From the NCBI RefSeq assembly GCF_902168175.1, contig NZ_CABHOU010000072.1:310001-374000 (forward strand): 64,000 nt of DNA, written 5' to 3'. Below are positions 54,220-63,427 of the stretch, one piece after another. The notes beneath the pieces are model-generated. The model did no database searches. It saw nothing but the letters and a program-made list of their open reading frames with translations, and was not told where the DNA came from. The first letter of the stretch is position 1, and every line of letters starts with the position of its first letter. The translations under genes and the position numbers were made by a program. This DNA is from an uncultured Chitinophaga sp. (GTDB lineage: Bacteria > Bacteroidota > Bacteroidia > Chitinophagales > Chitinophagaceae).

Positions 54220-57200
54220 TTATAGTACGAGCAATGTGCGTACGCTTTTCTGGCGGCCGTCGATGATGAGATATACATAAAACAGGCCTTTGCCCAGTTT
54301 CTGGTTGAGACCTGTGAGCGAATGTAGGTAGGTGCCTGCGACCTGCCGGCCTTTATTTACCTGGTGTCTGATGTTTCCGCTTACATCGGTAACGTATAGC
54401 TGAATGTTTGCCGGTGTGGTAAGTTTATAGGCGACCAAAGCGTTCGCGGACGTCGGGTTAGGGAATACCTGATAGTCAATGCGCGATGGATCAACATCTT
54501 CAATGGCGGTTACCAGCGGTTTCACTGTATAGCTGTTTACCACGGGGCTCAGGCAGCCAAGTGCATAGGTTTTTTCGAGTCGCGTAGTGTAAGTGCCAGG
54601 AGATGCCTGGTTATGGAAAATTTTACCGCCATTGTCAAACTCTGTCCCATCGCGGTACCAGTGTATAATGTCCCTGTCGTACTCTATGTTCGGAAATACG
54701 GTAGCCCGGATGTTATTCTCCCGCGTGTTCAGCGAGTCAATTTTTACCATAACGTGGTTGCCCTTCCAGCTGATCGTCATCATGTCATACACCGTACAGC
54801 CCGTTTCTCGTGCAGTAGTGGCCAACATCCGGTATTGGCCGGCAGCTGCGCCCCTCGTATATTGCTTTACTAGTGAAACGCTATCCCCGTTAAACCATGT
54901 ATATTTATTGCCCGGCACTGGAGTAATGCGCAAGGTTAAGGTATCCCAATAACAAATGTCGGTAGATACTATATTGCCGAAAGACGTGGATGGATAAACA
55001 CCTACCAGGCTTTTGTAACTGTCAGATAATCCGGAATTGCCCTCATCTTCGAGCTTATAATATACGCGGCCACCAACTCCGCCCAGTGGCGATTGTTCCT
55101 TTTTGATCTGATAATATAGGGAATCCGCACGTATGCCGGTTGCCACCTGTTTGTAGCTGGTGCCATCATCACTCGAAGCACTTAGTTTTAGGGTGCCGGT
55201 TAGGTTGGAACTCCAGGTTAGCGTAACCTCTCCCGCACCGCAAAGTCGATCGTACTGTGACTTATCAATAGCTAAAAAGGGAGGTGCCGGTGCTACATTA
55301 CATGATAAACAGGTGTTATTGAAGGTCAGCTTAGCTAAAAAGAAAGTAATATCGGGGCCAAACTGGTAGCCTAATAGTTCGCTGGATTTTGTAGAGCCAC
55401 TTATCCAAAGGTTACCACAATCATCCGCCTTCGCGTAACCACTGTAGTCATGCAGCGCATTACCGGCGACGGTTATTTCGTAAGGTGTGCCGTCGGTTCC
55501 CAACGAAGCAAGGACCATGTCACCATAACCATAACCACGAACGCCTTTTGACGTCGCGGTGTTTTCGTATATGGACGATATCACTTTCCCTGCCTGGGTC
55601 TGATGCCAGGGCCGATGCTCGCGGGTGTCGGTGATGCCCCACACATAAAGCCGGTTGTTATAGATGGTAATGCTTTCCGGCCGTAAGCCACTACCCTGCC
55701 GCTGCCAGATTAACTGGCCGTCTTTACTGAAGCGGCATATATAAAACCGTCCGAAGCCGCGCATGGAATCTGCCAGTTGGGCTGTGGCAGCATAATAACC
55801 ACCATCCTGATCGAAGCAGTATGCAAGCGCTTTAAAGGGACGTTTAGTACCGTTATCCATGAAGAATACAGGTAACATATGTGTCACTTTTCGCAGGATG
55901 GTATCGTATTTCACTAATACATCGGGCATCGTAACCGGATTCCCCCCGGGCGATATATTGTCCCATTTCTCGTTGCTATAGCTGGTCGGGTCTATTTTGA
56001 TGGCCATGGAAATGGTGCCGTCATTCTCTGCACGCGCGGGGGCAAAGCGGTCGGCGTATTGCTGGCCGTCGGACCCCGACATTTGTTCATATATCGATGC
56101 TTCGCCTGTGGGATAAGTGCTAAAGTCAAGCATGTCCATATCTGTGGTGAGATGTACGACGGTTTTTGCCCAGCGCCCCCCGGCCGAAGTGATCTTTTTA
56201 CCATTGAAAGTGTAAGACTTACCACCCTTGTCGCTAAACACCAGGTACAAATCTTTCCTTTTGCCCATGATAATAGCTGAAGAACCTAGCTGGTCATCCC
56301 AATCGTCGTCTGACAACTGCCTCACCCATACAATATGCCCGGCGGCATCCAGTTTCATCAGGAAGTTGCCCGGATCATCGGAATATTCCGGGATGGTGTT
56401 AGGGTAAATTTCTCCTTTAGGATAATCGAAGTCTATTTTATGCCCGGACAGGAATACATTTCCATAGTCGTCTACACCAATCCTTTCAGTATGCATATGG
56501 GGATTTGAGTAGTGTGAGTCTGCCTTTTCGCGCTTCCATAATAGTTTGCCTGAGGCAGACCATTTGGCCACAAACCAGCCGGCTTGTCCCATGTTGTTGG
56601 GCGCCTCTACTGGTGTGGCCCGCAGGTAGCCGCAGACGTACCTGTTTCCTTCGCGATCAAACGTAATGTCGCGGGTAATGTATTGGTAATATTTATGAAC
56701 GAATGTATCAACACTACATAATTGTGTGGTGACATAGTTGGCCAAACTGTCGCGGGTAATGTGTACATAGTTATCTACAGCGCTTACACAGCCTTCTTTT
56801 GTTGTAACAGTCATTTTTATATTCTTGGTACCGCCGGAGGTAAAGTACACATCCGGCTTCATAAGAGAAGTGCTGTCGCGTTTAACAAATCCACTGCTGT
56901 CCGATGACCATACGGCTGCGACGCCGTTTTGAGAAATGCCTGTCAATGGAATTTGTTCGCTGCCAAACTGGTATGCATTAGCAATAGTAAATGCAGGGTC
57001 AGCTACCCGCCTGATGGCTTTTACGTCTCCTGCGGAGTAAACGGCATCACAGGTGTAATTAGGGTCTTGCATCATCACCCTTGCCGACCATCCATACAGC
57101 CCATGGCCTACACTCTGTCCATAGGGATAACGGCTGGGGTCACATAAAACGGCGATTTCGCCCCCAGTGCCGTTCACCTTCTCTCCGCCATCAAAAAAGT

Positions 57201-58806
57201 ATTGCAGTCCGGGTTTAGAATTCCTGATATAAATGGGCAGCATTTTATCTGCGCAAATGGTATCTGTCGCCGGGCGCATAGCAGGGAATTGCTGTATAGA
57301 AAATTTATGCAGCATAAAGCTGTTCTTTACTTCGCGGTTGCCGCATGTGCCCAGCGATTCTACTGTTACGACGTCCAGCAATACCGTATCCTGGATCGGA
57401 ATCATCACCGCAAACCCCGGATCGTTAGAATACGTTTTATCGAAAACACCATTAATGTACACGCGGTGGTACCGGTCATATCCGCCACCCGTGACCTTAA
57501 AAAAGGCGCTTTCATTCATACAGAACCTGGTTTTGTTCACCGTTACCTGCAGTGGTTTGATGGTATCGAGCAGGCGATATGTTTTAGTGATCGAGTCGCT
57601 ATCTGCGCCCTGTACCGCTACAAGTTTCATTGTGTCCACTGTTTGCGGCATCCCCCTATATATGTAGTTGTAATCGGTACTTACCAATTGCCCGTTCAGG
57701 TACCATTTAAACGCATATTGACGTGGCGAGGCGTTATTGGTTTTTACCTTCGCACTGCTACAGAATTCGTCCGTTATCATCTCAAACTTCAAGAGCAATT
57801 CCAGGCTGCCGCCGCCGTTATCAGTACGCATCAATACACCATTGTGGCCGCCCGCCATGAGCACATTGTCGTATTTCTTTATTACGTAGTAGCCATCCTT
57901 CGAAACGCTGGTCTTCATTTTTTGCCAGGTGATCCCCCCGTCAAGCGTTTTTAAGATATGCAAGCCTCCGTTACCTGTGGCGTACCCGGTTAAGCGATCT
58001 GTGAATACAATGTCACCGCCAGACCCGTCAAAGGAGTCATTTGACACTTCCTGCCAGGAGCGTCCGCCGTCGGTTGTCATTTTTACAAACGCAGCCCCGG
58101 CTGCATAGCCATTAAGCTTATCGATGAAGTAAACTTTGTCTGCAGTCTGCCTGCTAATCTCCAACCAAGAGTCGCCGCCGTTCGTGGTTTGCAGCATCCT
58201 GTTTTTGCCTGTAACCCAGCCTGTTTGCTCATCAAGAAAGAAGATGCCATAGAAATCCTCATCTATATTCTGGAAAACTTTCGTCCAGCTGGCACCGCCG
58301 TTTTTAGAGCGCAGAATACAGTCTTTCCTGCTCACAAATCCGGTATTCCTGTTAACAAAGCAAATATCCTGTACACCGATGCTCATCTGGCTGCCCTGGG
58401 GCACATCCTCATGAACAATGTTCCAGGATGCCCCTGCGTCCGTTGATCTTATAATTAAAGGTTCTGCCAGGAACTGGCCCGCAGCCACAATAGTGTTTTT
58501 GTCCGGCGCATATAGATGTCGCACCCTGAACAGTAGATTGTGAATTGAGTCAAGGCCCTTAAATGTGCTGAAATGCTTTACTGTAAGGCCTGTGTCTGCA
58601 GTAAAAGCTACAGTTCCATTATAAACGATGTAACCCTCTGCCTGGTTATAAAAATGGAAGTCCAATACAGACCCTATTTCAGGTGTTCCTACCTTTTTCC
58701 ATTGTGCTACGGAGGGGTGGGCAGCTGAGAAGCATATTATAATAACGAAAAACAAGCTCGTAAAAGCGCTACGGTCAAACGAACAACGAAAATTGAATTT
58801 ACTCAC
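54220..58806 (-). CDS. Large T9SS-secreted beta-propeller protein
   Basis: 1528 residues. Signal peptide ends near SVAQ (about residue 35). The first ~300 residues form a YCF48/BNR-type propeller with repeated (D/N)GG.SW or DAGASW motifs (five seen). Ig/PKD-like domains follow, then a second propeller-like region (about 700-1150) with repeated strands such as RYVCGYL, GNVFLSG and GNLWISGS, as in SBBP repeats. More Ig-like domains precede a C-terminal type A sorting domain (VFPNPTSAN...GLFYVYLI). It is exported by T9SS and probably surface-bound; no enzyme motif is visible, so a binding or structural role is likely. Confidence 0.85.
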   Translation of the reverse strand: MSKFNFRCSFDRSAFTSLFFVIIICFSAAHPSVAQWKKVGTPEIGSVLDFHFYNQAEGYIVYNGTVAFTADTGLTVKHFSTFKGLDSIHNLLFRVRHLYAPDKNTIVAAGQFLAEPLIIRSTDAGASWNIVHEDVPQGSQMSIGVQDICFVNRNTGFVSRKDCILRSKNGGASWTKVFQNIDEDFYGIFFLDEQTGWVTGKNRMLQTTNGGDSWLEISRQTADKVYFIDKLNGYAAGAAFVKMTTDGGRSWQEVSNDSFDGSGGDIVFTDRLTGYATGNGGLHILKTLDGGITWQKMKTSVSKDGYYVIKKYDNVLMAGGHNGVLMRTDNGGGSLELLLKFEMITDEFCSSAKVKTNNASPRQYAFKWYLNGQLVSTDYNYIYRGMPQTVDTMKLVAVQGADSDSITKTYRLLDTIKPLQVTVNKTRFCMNESAFFKVTGGGYDRYHRVYINGVFDKTYSNDPGFAVMIPIQDTVLLDVVTVESLGTCGNREVKNSFMLHKFSIQQFPAMRPATDTICADKMLPIYIRNSKPGLQYFFDGGEKVNGTGGEIAVLCDPSRYPYGQSVGHGLYGWSARVMMQDPNYTCDAVYSAGDVKAIRRVADPAFTIANAYQFGSEQIPLTGISQNGVAAVWSSDSSGFVKRDSTSLMKPDVYFTSGGTKNIKMTVTTKEGCVSAVDNYVHITRDSLANYVTTQLCSVDTFVHKYYQYITRDITFDREGNRYVCGYLRATPVEAPNNMGQAGWFVAKWSASGKLLWKREKADSHYSNPHMHTERIGVDDYGNVFLSGHKIDFDYPKGEIYPNTIPEYSDDPGNFLMKLDAAGHIVWVRQLSDDDWDDQLGSSAIIMGKRKDLYLVFSDKGGKSYTFNGKKITSAGGRWAKTVVHLTTDMDMLDFSTYPTGEASIYEQMSGSDGQQYADRFAPARAENDGTISMAIKIDPTSYSNEKWDNISPGGNPVTMPDVLVKYDTILRKVTHMLPVFFMDNGTKRPFKALAYCFDQDGGYYAATAQLADSMRGFGRFYICRFSKDGQLIWQRQGSGLRPESITIYNNRLYVWGITDTREHRPWHQTQAGKVISSIYENTATSKGVRGYGYGDMVLASLGTDGTPYEITVAGNALHDYSGYAKADDCGNLWISGSTKSSELLGYQFGPDITFFLAKLTFNNTCLSCNVAPAPPFLAIDKSQYDRLCGAGEVTLTWSSNLTGTLKLSASSDDGTSYKQVATGIRADSLYYQIKKEQSPLGGVGGRVYYKLEDEGNSGLSDSYKSLVGVYPSTSFGNIVSTDICYWDTLTLRITPVPGNKYTWFNGDSVSLVKQYTRGAAAGQYRMLATTARETGCTVYDMMTISWKGNHVMVKIDSLNTRENNIRATVFPNIEYDRDIIHWYRDGTEFDNGGKIFHNQASPGTYTTRLEKTYALGCLSPVVNSYTVKPLVTAIEDVDPSRIDYQVFPNPTSANALVAYKLTTPANIQLYVTDVSGNIRHQVNKGRQVAGTYLHSLTGLNQKLGKGLFYVYLIIDGRQKSVRTLLVL

Positions 58807-58968
58807 GATACTAAAATTAGGTATACCAGGGATGCGTCTGTTTCGTCCGCAAAACTAGCGAAGTCTGTTAAATTCCCCTCAAATATTCTGGAAAGCCGGT
58901 ATGCAGGTTGTTTCTAAGTCACATTCGGACACAAAATCAAAACATTATAAATCTTCCATTCAGATGCT

Positions 58969-58976
58969 TATATTTG
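58969..58976 (+). promoter_or_regulatory. Candidate -7 element of fba
   Basis: TATATTTG fits TAnnTTTG and lies 30 bases before the fba ATG; the -33 region has TTA instead of TTG at about 20 bases upstream. Confidence 0.45.
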
Positions 58977-59006
58977 CCATCCAGATTTTTAACCTAATAG
59001 ATTATT

Positions 59007-60077
59007 ATGGGAAAATACACTTCCGGCGTATTATTCGGGGATGAGCTCGAAGCGCTTTACAATGATGCAAAAGACAAGGGATTTGCAATGCCCGCAGTGA
59101 ACGTTGTGGGTACCAACTCTGTGAACGCAGTATTGGAAACCGCTGCAAAAGTGAATTCCCCAGTGATTATCCAGTTCTCTAACGGTGGTGCGCAGTTCTT
59201 TGCCGGTAAAGGCATGCCTAACGATAAGCTTCAGGCTAACATCTCAGGCGCTGTTTCCGGTGCCAAGCACGTACATGAGGTGGCTAAACATTATGGTGTT
59301 CCGGTAATTCTGCACACCGACCACGCGGCTAAGAAATGGCTGCCATGGATCGACGGTCTGCTGGATGCCGGCGAAACTTTTAAACAGCAAACCGGTCAGC
59401 CCCTGTTCAGCTCTCACATGCTGGACCTGTCTGAAGAGCCTATCCACGAGAATATCGAAACTTCCAAAGTTTACTTCGAAAGAATGAATAAACTGGGAAT
59501 GAGCATAGAGATCGAACTGGGCGTAACAGGTGGTGAAGAAGACGGCGTAGACAACTCCGGCGTTGAAAATTCCCTGCTGTACACGCAGCCCGAAGATGTG
59601 GCTTATGCTTACGAAACCCTTAGCCAGGTTGGCACCCGCTTTACGGTAGCTGCTGCTTTCGGTAACGTACATGGCGTTTACAGCCCTGGTAATGTGGAAC
59701 TCCGCCCGATTATCCTGAAAAACAGCCAGGATTTCGTAAAAGAGAAATTCAAGACTAAATCTGATAAACCTGTATACTATGTATTCCACGGTGGTTCAGG
59801 TTCTGCTAAAGAGCAGATTGCTGAAACCCTGGGTTACGGTGTAATCAAAATGAACCTGGATACAGATATGCAGTGGGCATTCTGGGAAGGTATCCTCGGC
59901 TACTACAAAGCTAAAGAAGCTTTCCTGCAGGCGCAGCTCGGCAACCCGGATGGTGCCGACAAGCCTAACAAAAAATACTACGATCCGCGTGTTTGGCTCC
60001 GCAAAGGTGAAGAAACCTTCGTGGCCCGCCTGGAAGAAGCGTTCAAAGATCTGAACTGCATCAACCGTAACGCGTAA
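59007..60077 (+). CDS. fba: Class II fructose-bisphosphate aldolase
   Basis: 356 residues, E. coli FbaA-type (class IIA). HTDHAAKKW carries the zinc-binding His and catalytic Asp region; EIELGVTGGEEDGVDN, NVHGVYSPGNV and FHGGSGSAKEQI are family signatures including the later zinc His and phosphate loop. It splits fructose-1,6-bisphosphate in glycolysis. Monocistronic, with a candidate promoter ahead and a strong terminator behind. Confidence 0.97.
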   Translation: MGKYTSGVLFGDELEALYNDAKDKGFAMPAVNVVGTNSVNAVLETAAKVNSPVIIQFSNGGAQFFAGKGMPNDKLQANISGAVSGAKHVHEVAKHYGVPVILHTDHAAKKWLPWIDGLLDAGETFKQQTGQPLFSSHMLDLSEEPIHENIETSKVYFERMNKLGMSIEIELGVTGGEEDGVDNSGVENSLLYTQPEDVAYAYETLSQVGTRFTVAAAFGNVHGVYSPGNVELRPIILKNSQDFVKEKFKTKSDKPVYYVFHGGSGSAKEQIAETLGYGVIKMNLDTDMQWAFWEGILGYYKAKEAFLQAQLGNPDGADKPNKKYYDPRVWLRKGEETFVARLEEAFKDLNCINRNA

Positions 60078-60094
60078 TCATAACAAGACTACCG

Positions 60095-60126
60095 GCCCCA
60101 TGCAACACTCTTGCATGGGGCTTTTT
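60095..60126 (+). terminator. Intrinsic terminator of fba
   Basis: GCCCCATGCAA (60095-60105) and TTGCATGGGGC (60111-60121) are exact complements with loop CACTC, followed by five T. Confidence 0.92.
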
Positions 60127-60296
60127 GATACCCTCTACCATATTGAGATAATCGAAACAAAACATATATAATTGCCTTTTAAATAGGTGCTTAATTTCCC
60201 ACACAGCTATATTTCTCCAATTTGGAAGCTCGGGAAATGAATTTAATTGTATCTTGCACCACTATTCTTTAACCTAATAGCACAACAAACTCAAGT

Positions 60297-61142
60297 ATGA
60301 GCTGGTTTAAGCGGATCAAACAGGGCATTTCAACGTCGACAAGTGAGAAGAAGGAAGCACCGGACGGGCTGTGGCACAAATGTCCTAACTGTAAAAAAAC
60401 CGTTACTGTAAAAGACCTGAAGGAAAACCTTTACGTTTGCGATAAGTGTAATTATCACAACCGTATCAACTCAAAGGAATATTTCGAGATTATTTTTGAT
60501 AACGGCGAGTGCGAAGAGCTTTTCGCCAACATTTACCCTAAAGACATGATGGGCTTTAAGGACCTGAAACCTTACGATGCCCGCCTGAAAGAGGCACAAC
60601 GTAAAACGGGTCTTTCTGATGCCATGAGAGTTGGCGCTGGTAAAGTAAATGGTTATGGTCTTGTGGTTTCCTGTATGGACTTCCAGTTCATCGGTGGATC
60701 TATGGGCTCTGTAGTGGGTGAAAAAATTGCCCGCTCCATTGATTATTGCATTGCCAACAAAATGGGCCTCCTTATCATCTCCAAATCAGGCGGTGCCCGT
60801 ATGATGGAAAGCGCTTTCTCCCTCATGCAGATGGCTAAAACATCTGCCAAGCTTACACAACTGGCTGATGCAAAACTTCCTTACATCTCCCTGATGACCG
60901 ACCCTACCACTGGCGGCGTTACTGCGTCTTATGCCATGTTGGGCGATATCAACACCGCCGAACCGGGCGCATTGATCGGTTTTGCCGGGCCAAGGGTTAT
61001 TAAGGAAACCATCAAAAAAGACCTGCCCGCAGGTTTCCAGAGTGCCGAATTCGTGTTGGACCACGGCTTCCTGGACTTTATTACAGACAGAAAGGAGTTA
61101 AGACAGCGTTTAGCAACGCTCCTGGAGCTCTTCTCAAAATAA
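60297..61142 (+). CDS. accD: Acetyl-CoA carboxylase carboxyltransferase subunit beta
   Basis: 281 residues. The N-terminal zinc ribbon is complete (CPNCKKTV and CDKCNYH, about residues 26-50). The carboxyltransferase core shows the oxyanion regions [16 protein letters not shown] and [16 protein letters not shown], and [12 protein letters not shown]. With AccA (not in the window) it transfers carboxyl from biotin to acetyl-CoA for fatty acid synthesis. A terminator follows. Confidence 0.97.
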   Translation: MSWFKRIKQGISTSTSEKKEAPDGLWHKCPNCKKTVTVKDLKENLYVCDKCNYHNRINSKEYFEIIFDNGECEELFANIYPKDMMGFKDLKPYDARLKEAQRKTGLSDAMRVGAGKVNGYGLVVSCMDFQFIGGSMGSVVGEKIARSIDYCIANKMGLLIISKSGGARMMESAFSLMQMAKTSAKLTQLADAKLPYISLMTDPTTGGVTASYAMLGDINTAEPGALIGFAGPRVIKETIKKDLPAGFQSAEFVLDHGFLDFITDRKELRQRLATLLELFSK

Positions 61143-61152
61143 AACTGAGTAT

Positions 61153-61187
61153 AAGGTCCATGTGTATCACATGGGCCTTTATTTTTT
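61153..61187 (+). terminator. Intrinsic terminator of accD
   Basis: AAGGTCCATGT (61153-61163) and ACATGGGCCTT (61169-61179) pair over 11 positions with one G-U around GTATC, followed by TATTTTTT. It ends only eight bases before the smpB ATG, so the hairpin may also lie in the smpB leader. Confidence 0.75.
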
Positions 61188-61194
61188 ACAAGAC

Positions 61195-61635
61195 ATGGCA
61201 GAATTAAAAAACAGGTCGGCATATTTCGAATTCGCGATTGAGACAAAACTCGTCGCCGGCCTGGTATTGACTGGAACGGAGATTAAATCGATCAGGGGCG
61301 GAAGGGTTAGTTTTAATGATAGTTTCTGTTACTTCTCCAAAGGCGAACTGTATGTGAAAAGCCTGCACATCGCAGAATATTCGCACGGCACGTACGCCAA
61401 TCACGATCCCCTGCGCGAACGTAAGCTGCTGCTTACCAAACGTGAATTGCGCAAGCTGGAAAACAAGATCAAGGAAAGAGGTTACAGCATTATCCCGCTA
61501 CGCATGTTTATTACAGATGCCGGCTACGCCAAAATGGAAATTGGCCTCGGTAAAGGTAAAAAGCTGCATGACAAACGCGACTCCATTAAACAGCGGGAAG
61601 CCGATCGCGAGCTGCGCCGCAATTTTAAGGTATAA
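61195..61635 (+). CDS. smpB: SsrA-binding protein
   Basis: 146 residues from the ATG giving MAELKNRSAYFEF; the frame extends upstream through the accD terminator but only this start fits the family. GLVLTGTEIKSIRGGRVSFNDSF, HDPLRERKLLL and GKGKKLHDKRDSIKQREADRE (shortened here to its key GKKLHDKRD) are SmpB signatures, including the basic C-terminal tail. It brings tmRNA to stalled ribosomes. The tmRNA gene itself was not found in this window. Confidence 0.97.
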   Translation: MAELKNRSAYFEFAIETKLVAGLVLTGTEIKSIRGGRVSFNDSFCYFSKGELYVKSLHIAEYSHGTYANHDPLRERKLLLTKRELRKLENKIKERGYSIIPLRMFITDAGYAKMEIGLGKGKKLHDKRDSIKQREADRELRRNFKV

Positions 61636-61658
61636 ACGATTTAAAAGATCTTTACATC

Positions 61659-61700
61659 AACGCCCGTTATCAACCCAAAAATGTTGCGCGGGCGTTTATT
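61659..61700 (+). terminator. Probable terminator after smpB
   Basis: AACGCCCG (61659-61666) and CGGGCGTT (61689-61696) are exact complements; the 22-base loop holds a smaller CAAC/GTTG stem. T-rich sequence follows. Confidence 0.6.
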
Positions 61701-61771
61701 ATATTGCTAAATCAAGGAATTATGTTGAGTACCCCTCTGCCTTCTCCCTTAAACGAACAAACCTACGACCT

Positions 61772-62929
61772 ATGAAAACAGCATCCCTGGTAAGGTACCT
61801 GGGTATCTTCCTCCTTACTTTAGTATTTGCCTGTAAATCGGGCGAAAAATCCTACAATCGCGGGCAGTACGACGAGGCGGTACGTCTTTTCGTAAAAAAG
61901 CTACAGAAACGGCCTAACGACGCCACCGCACTTTCGCTGCTGCCACAGGCTTACCAGGCCTCGCTCGAAACCCGGGAGGCCAACGTTAAAAGCCTTATGG
62001 TATCTAATAATTCACTTAAATGGGAACACATTCGTGCAGAATACCGCGCGTTGCAGAACCTCTATTATATTATCCAAAGCTCTCCAGCCGCTATGCGGAT
62101 AGTGAAGCCGAAGGATTATTCCAGTGCCATTACCGGCGCACAGGAAAATGCGGCAGAAGCCCGTTACGGCCGTGGTGTTGAACTGCTTGGTCGGGGCGAC
62201 AAGGCCAGTGCCCGTAAGGCTTACGCCGAGTTTCAGGCCACGCTCAACCTGGTACCCAACTTCCGGGATGCTGAAAAACTGATGAACGAGGCATTTAATG
62301 CCGGCACTATCTATGTAGCCATTTCACAGCTGCAAATGCGCTCCCCTATCTTCCAGTTTTCCGCCGACCAGTTCCGCGATGTTTTGTTAAGAGATTTGCA
62401 ACAACGCAACCTTGATCGCTTTGTTTTGTTTATAGATGAAAGGGAGGCCCGCAGTAAGAACCTGCGCCCCGATCATTACCTGGAACTGTTATTTTATGAC
62501 TTCGTGGTGGGGCAAACGTATGTAGACCGTTTCCAGAAAGAAGTGTCGAAAGAAGTTGTAGTAGGGCAAACGAAAGAACGCGACACTACTGGTAAAGTAA
62601 TCAGCAAAGATGTATGGGGCACCGTTAAAGCAACCGTATTCACCACTAAAAAAACGGTTACTTCCAGCGGCATGATGGATTACCGGATCACCGAAGTGGA
62701 AGGCAACCGCCTGTTACGCAGCAATCGTGTACCCGGGCAGTTCGTATGGGTAAACCAGTTCGGTTCATTTAAGGGTGACGAAAGGGCTTTGAGTGATGAA
62801 GATAAACGACTGATGACTGGCCGTGACCTGTTGCCACCGCCGCCACAGCAACTGTTTACGGAAATGACAAAGCCTATCTATGATCAACTGGCAAGGGAAT
62901 TGCAATCGTATTACAACAACATATATTAG
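61772..62929 (+). CDS. TPR-type lipoprotein of unknown function
   Basis: 385 residues from the ATG that starts a lipoprotein signal (LLTLVFACKSG, Cys near residue 21); the frame extends upstream but overlaps smpB and lacks any sense there. Residues about 25-60 (SYNRGQYDEAVRLFVKKLQKRPNDATAL) form a TPR-like helix pair, and a second at about 130-180. The C-terminal half has a beta-rich region with VVGQTYVDRF and VTSSGMMDYRITEVEGN. No enzymatic motif. Probably periplasmic or at the outer membrane; followed 19 bases later by a META-domain lipoprotein gene, likely the same operon. Confidence 0.82.
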   Translation: MKTASLVRYLGIFLLTLVFACKSGEKSYNRGQYDEAVRLFVKKLQKRPNDATALSLLPQAYQASLETREANVKSLMVSNNSLKWEHIRAEYRALQNLYYIIQSSPAAMRIVKPKDYSSAITGAQENAAEARYGRGVELLGRGDKASARKAYAEFQATLNLVPNFRDAEKLMNEAFNAGTIYVAISQLQMRSPIFQFSADQFRDVLLRDLQQRNLDRFVLFIDEREARSKNLRPDHYLELLFYDFVVGQTYVDRFQKEVSKEVVVGQTKERDTTGKVISKDVWGTVKATVFTTKKTVTSSGMMDYRITEVEGNRLLRSNRVPGQFVWVNQFGSFKGDERALSDEDKRLMTGRDLLPPPPQQLFTEMTKPIYDQLARELQSYYNNIY

Positions 62930-62948
62930 CAAACCAAAACGGTAACTC

Positions 62949-63353
62949 ATGAAAACTTTGATCGTAGCGCTTACAGCCCTTATACTCGGCAGTTGCGCAT
63001 CCTCTAAAAATGGTGGTGCTTCCGAGTCGGCACTATATGAAAAAGAATGGAAACTGACGGAGTTAAATGGGAAGCCTGTTCCTGCTTCCGGGGAAAAAAC
63101 GCCCTCTATCACCTTTACAAAAGAGGGCGCTAAAGTATCAGGTTATGCTGGTTGCAACCGGATGATGGGTACTTTTAAAGTAGAAGGCAAAGTGCTTACT
63201 TTTTCCCCGCTGGCCGCTACAAAAATGGCTTGCGCAGGTAGCAATGTAGAAACGGAGTACCTGAGTACACTGGCAAAAGTTAATGCTTTCATGATAGCGG
63301 AAGGCACACTTTCCCTGGAAGAAGGCGAAACTGTAATAGCAAAGTTTAAGTAA
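62949..63353 (+). CDS. META-domain (HslJ-like) lipoprotein
   Basis: 134 residues. Signal ends in ILGSC with the lipid Cys near residue 16. KEWKLTELNGKPV begins the META domain; VSGYAGCNRMMGTF is its signature, and TKMACA the second conserved block. E. coli HslJ is a heat-inducible outer membrane lipoprotein linked to novobiocin resistance; the role here is unknown. A strong bidirectional terminator follows. Confidence 0.9.
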   Translation: MKTLIVALTALILGSCASSKNGGASESALYEKEWKLTELNGKPVPASGEKTPSITFTKEGAKVSGYAGCNRMMGTFKVEGKVLTFSPLAATKMACAGSNVETEYLSTLAKVNAFMIAEGTLSLEEGETVIAKFK

Positions 63354-63375
63354 TTTCTTTTTAAGGAGATAAGTG

Positions 63376-63406
63376 AAAGGCCGGGCATAAAAATACCCGG
63401 CCTTTT
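63376..63406. terminator. Bidirectional terminator between the META lipoprotein and ABC exporter genes
   Basis: AAAGGCCGGG (63376-63385) and CCCGGCCTTT (63396-63405) are exact complements around a ten-base A/T-rich loop, and the arms' A and T runs suit both directions. It serves the two convergent genes. Confidence 0.85.
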
Positions 63407-63427
63407 CATATTAAAAACAACAGAATC

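Noticed and set aside
57202..57954. Open frame of 250 codons on the plus strand
   Set aside because: Antisense to the large propeller protein gene, with a Cys/Tyr/His-rich composition typical of shadow frames.
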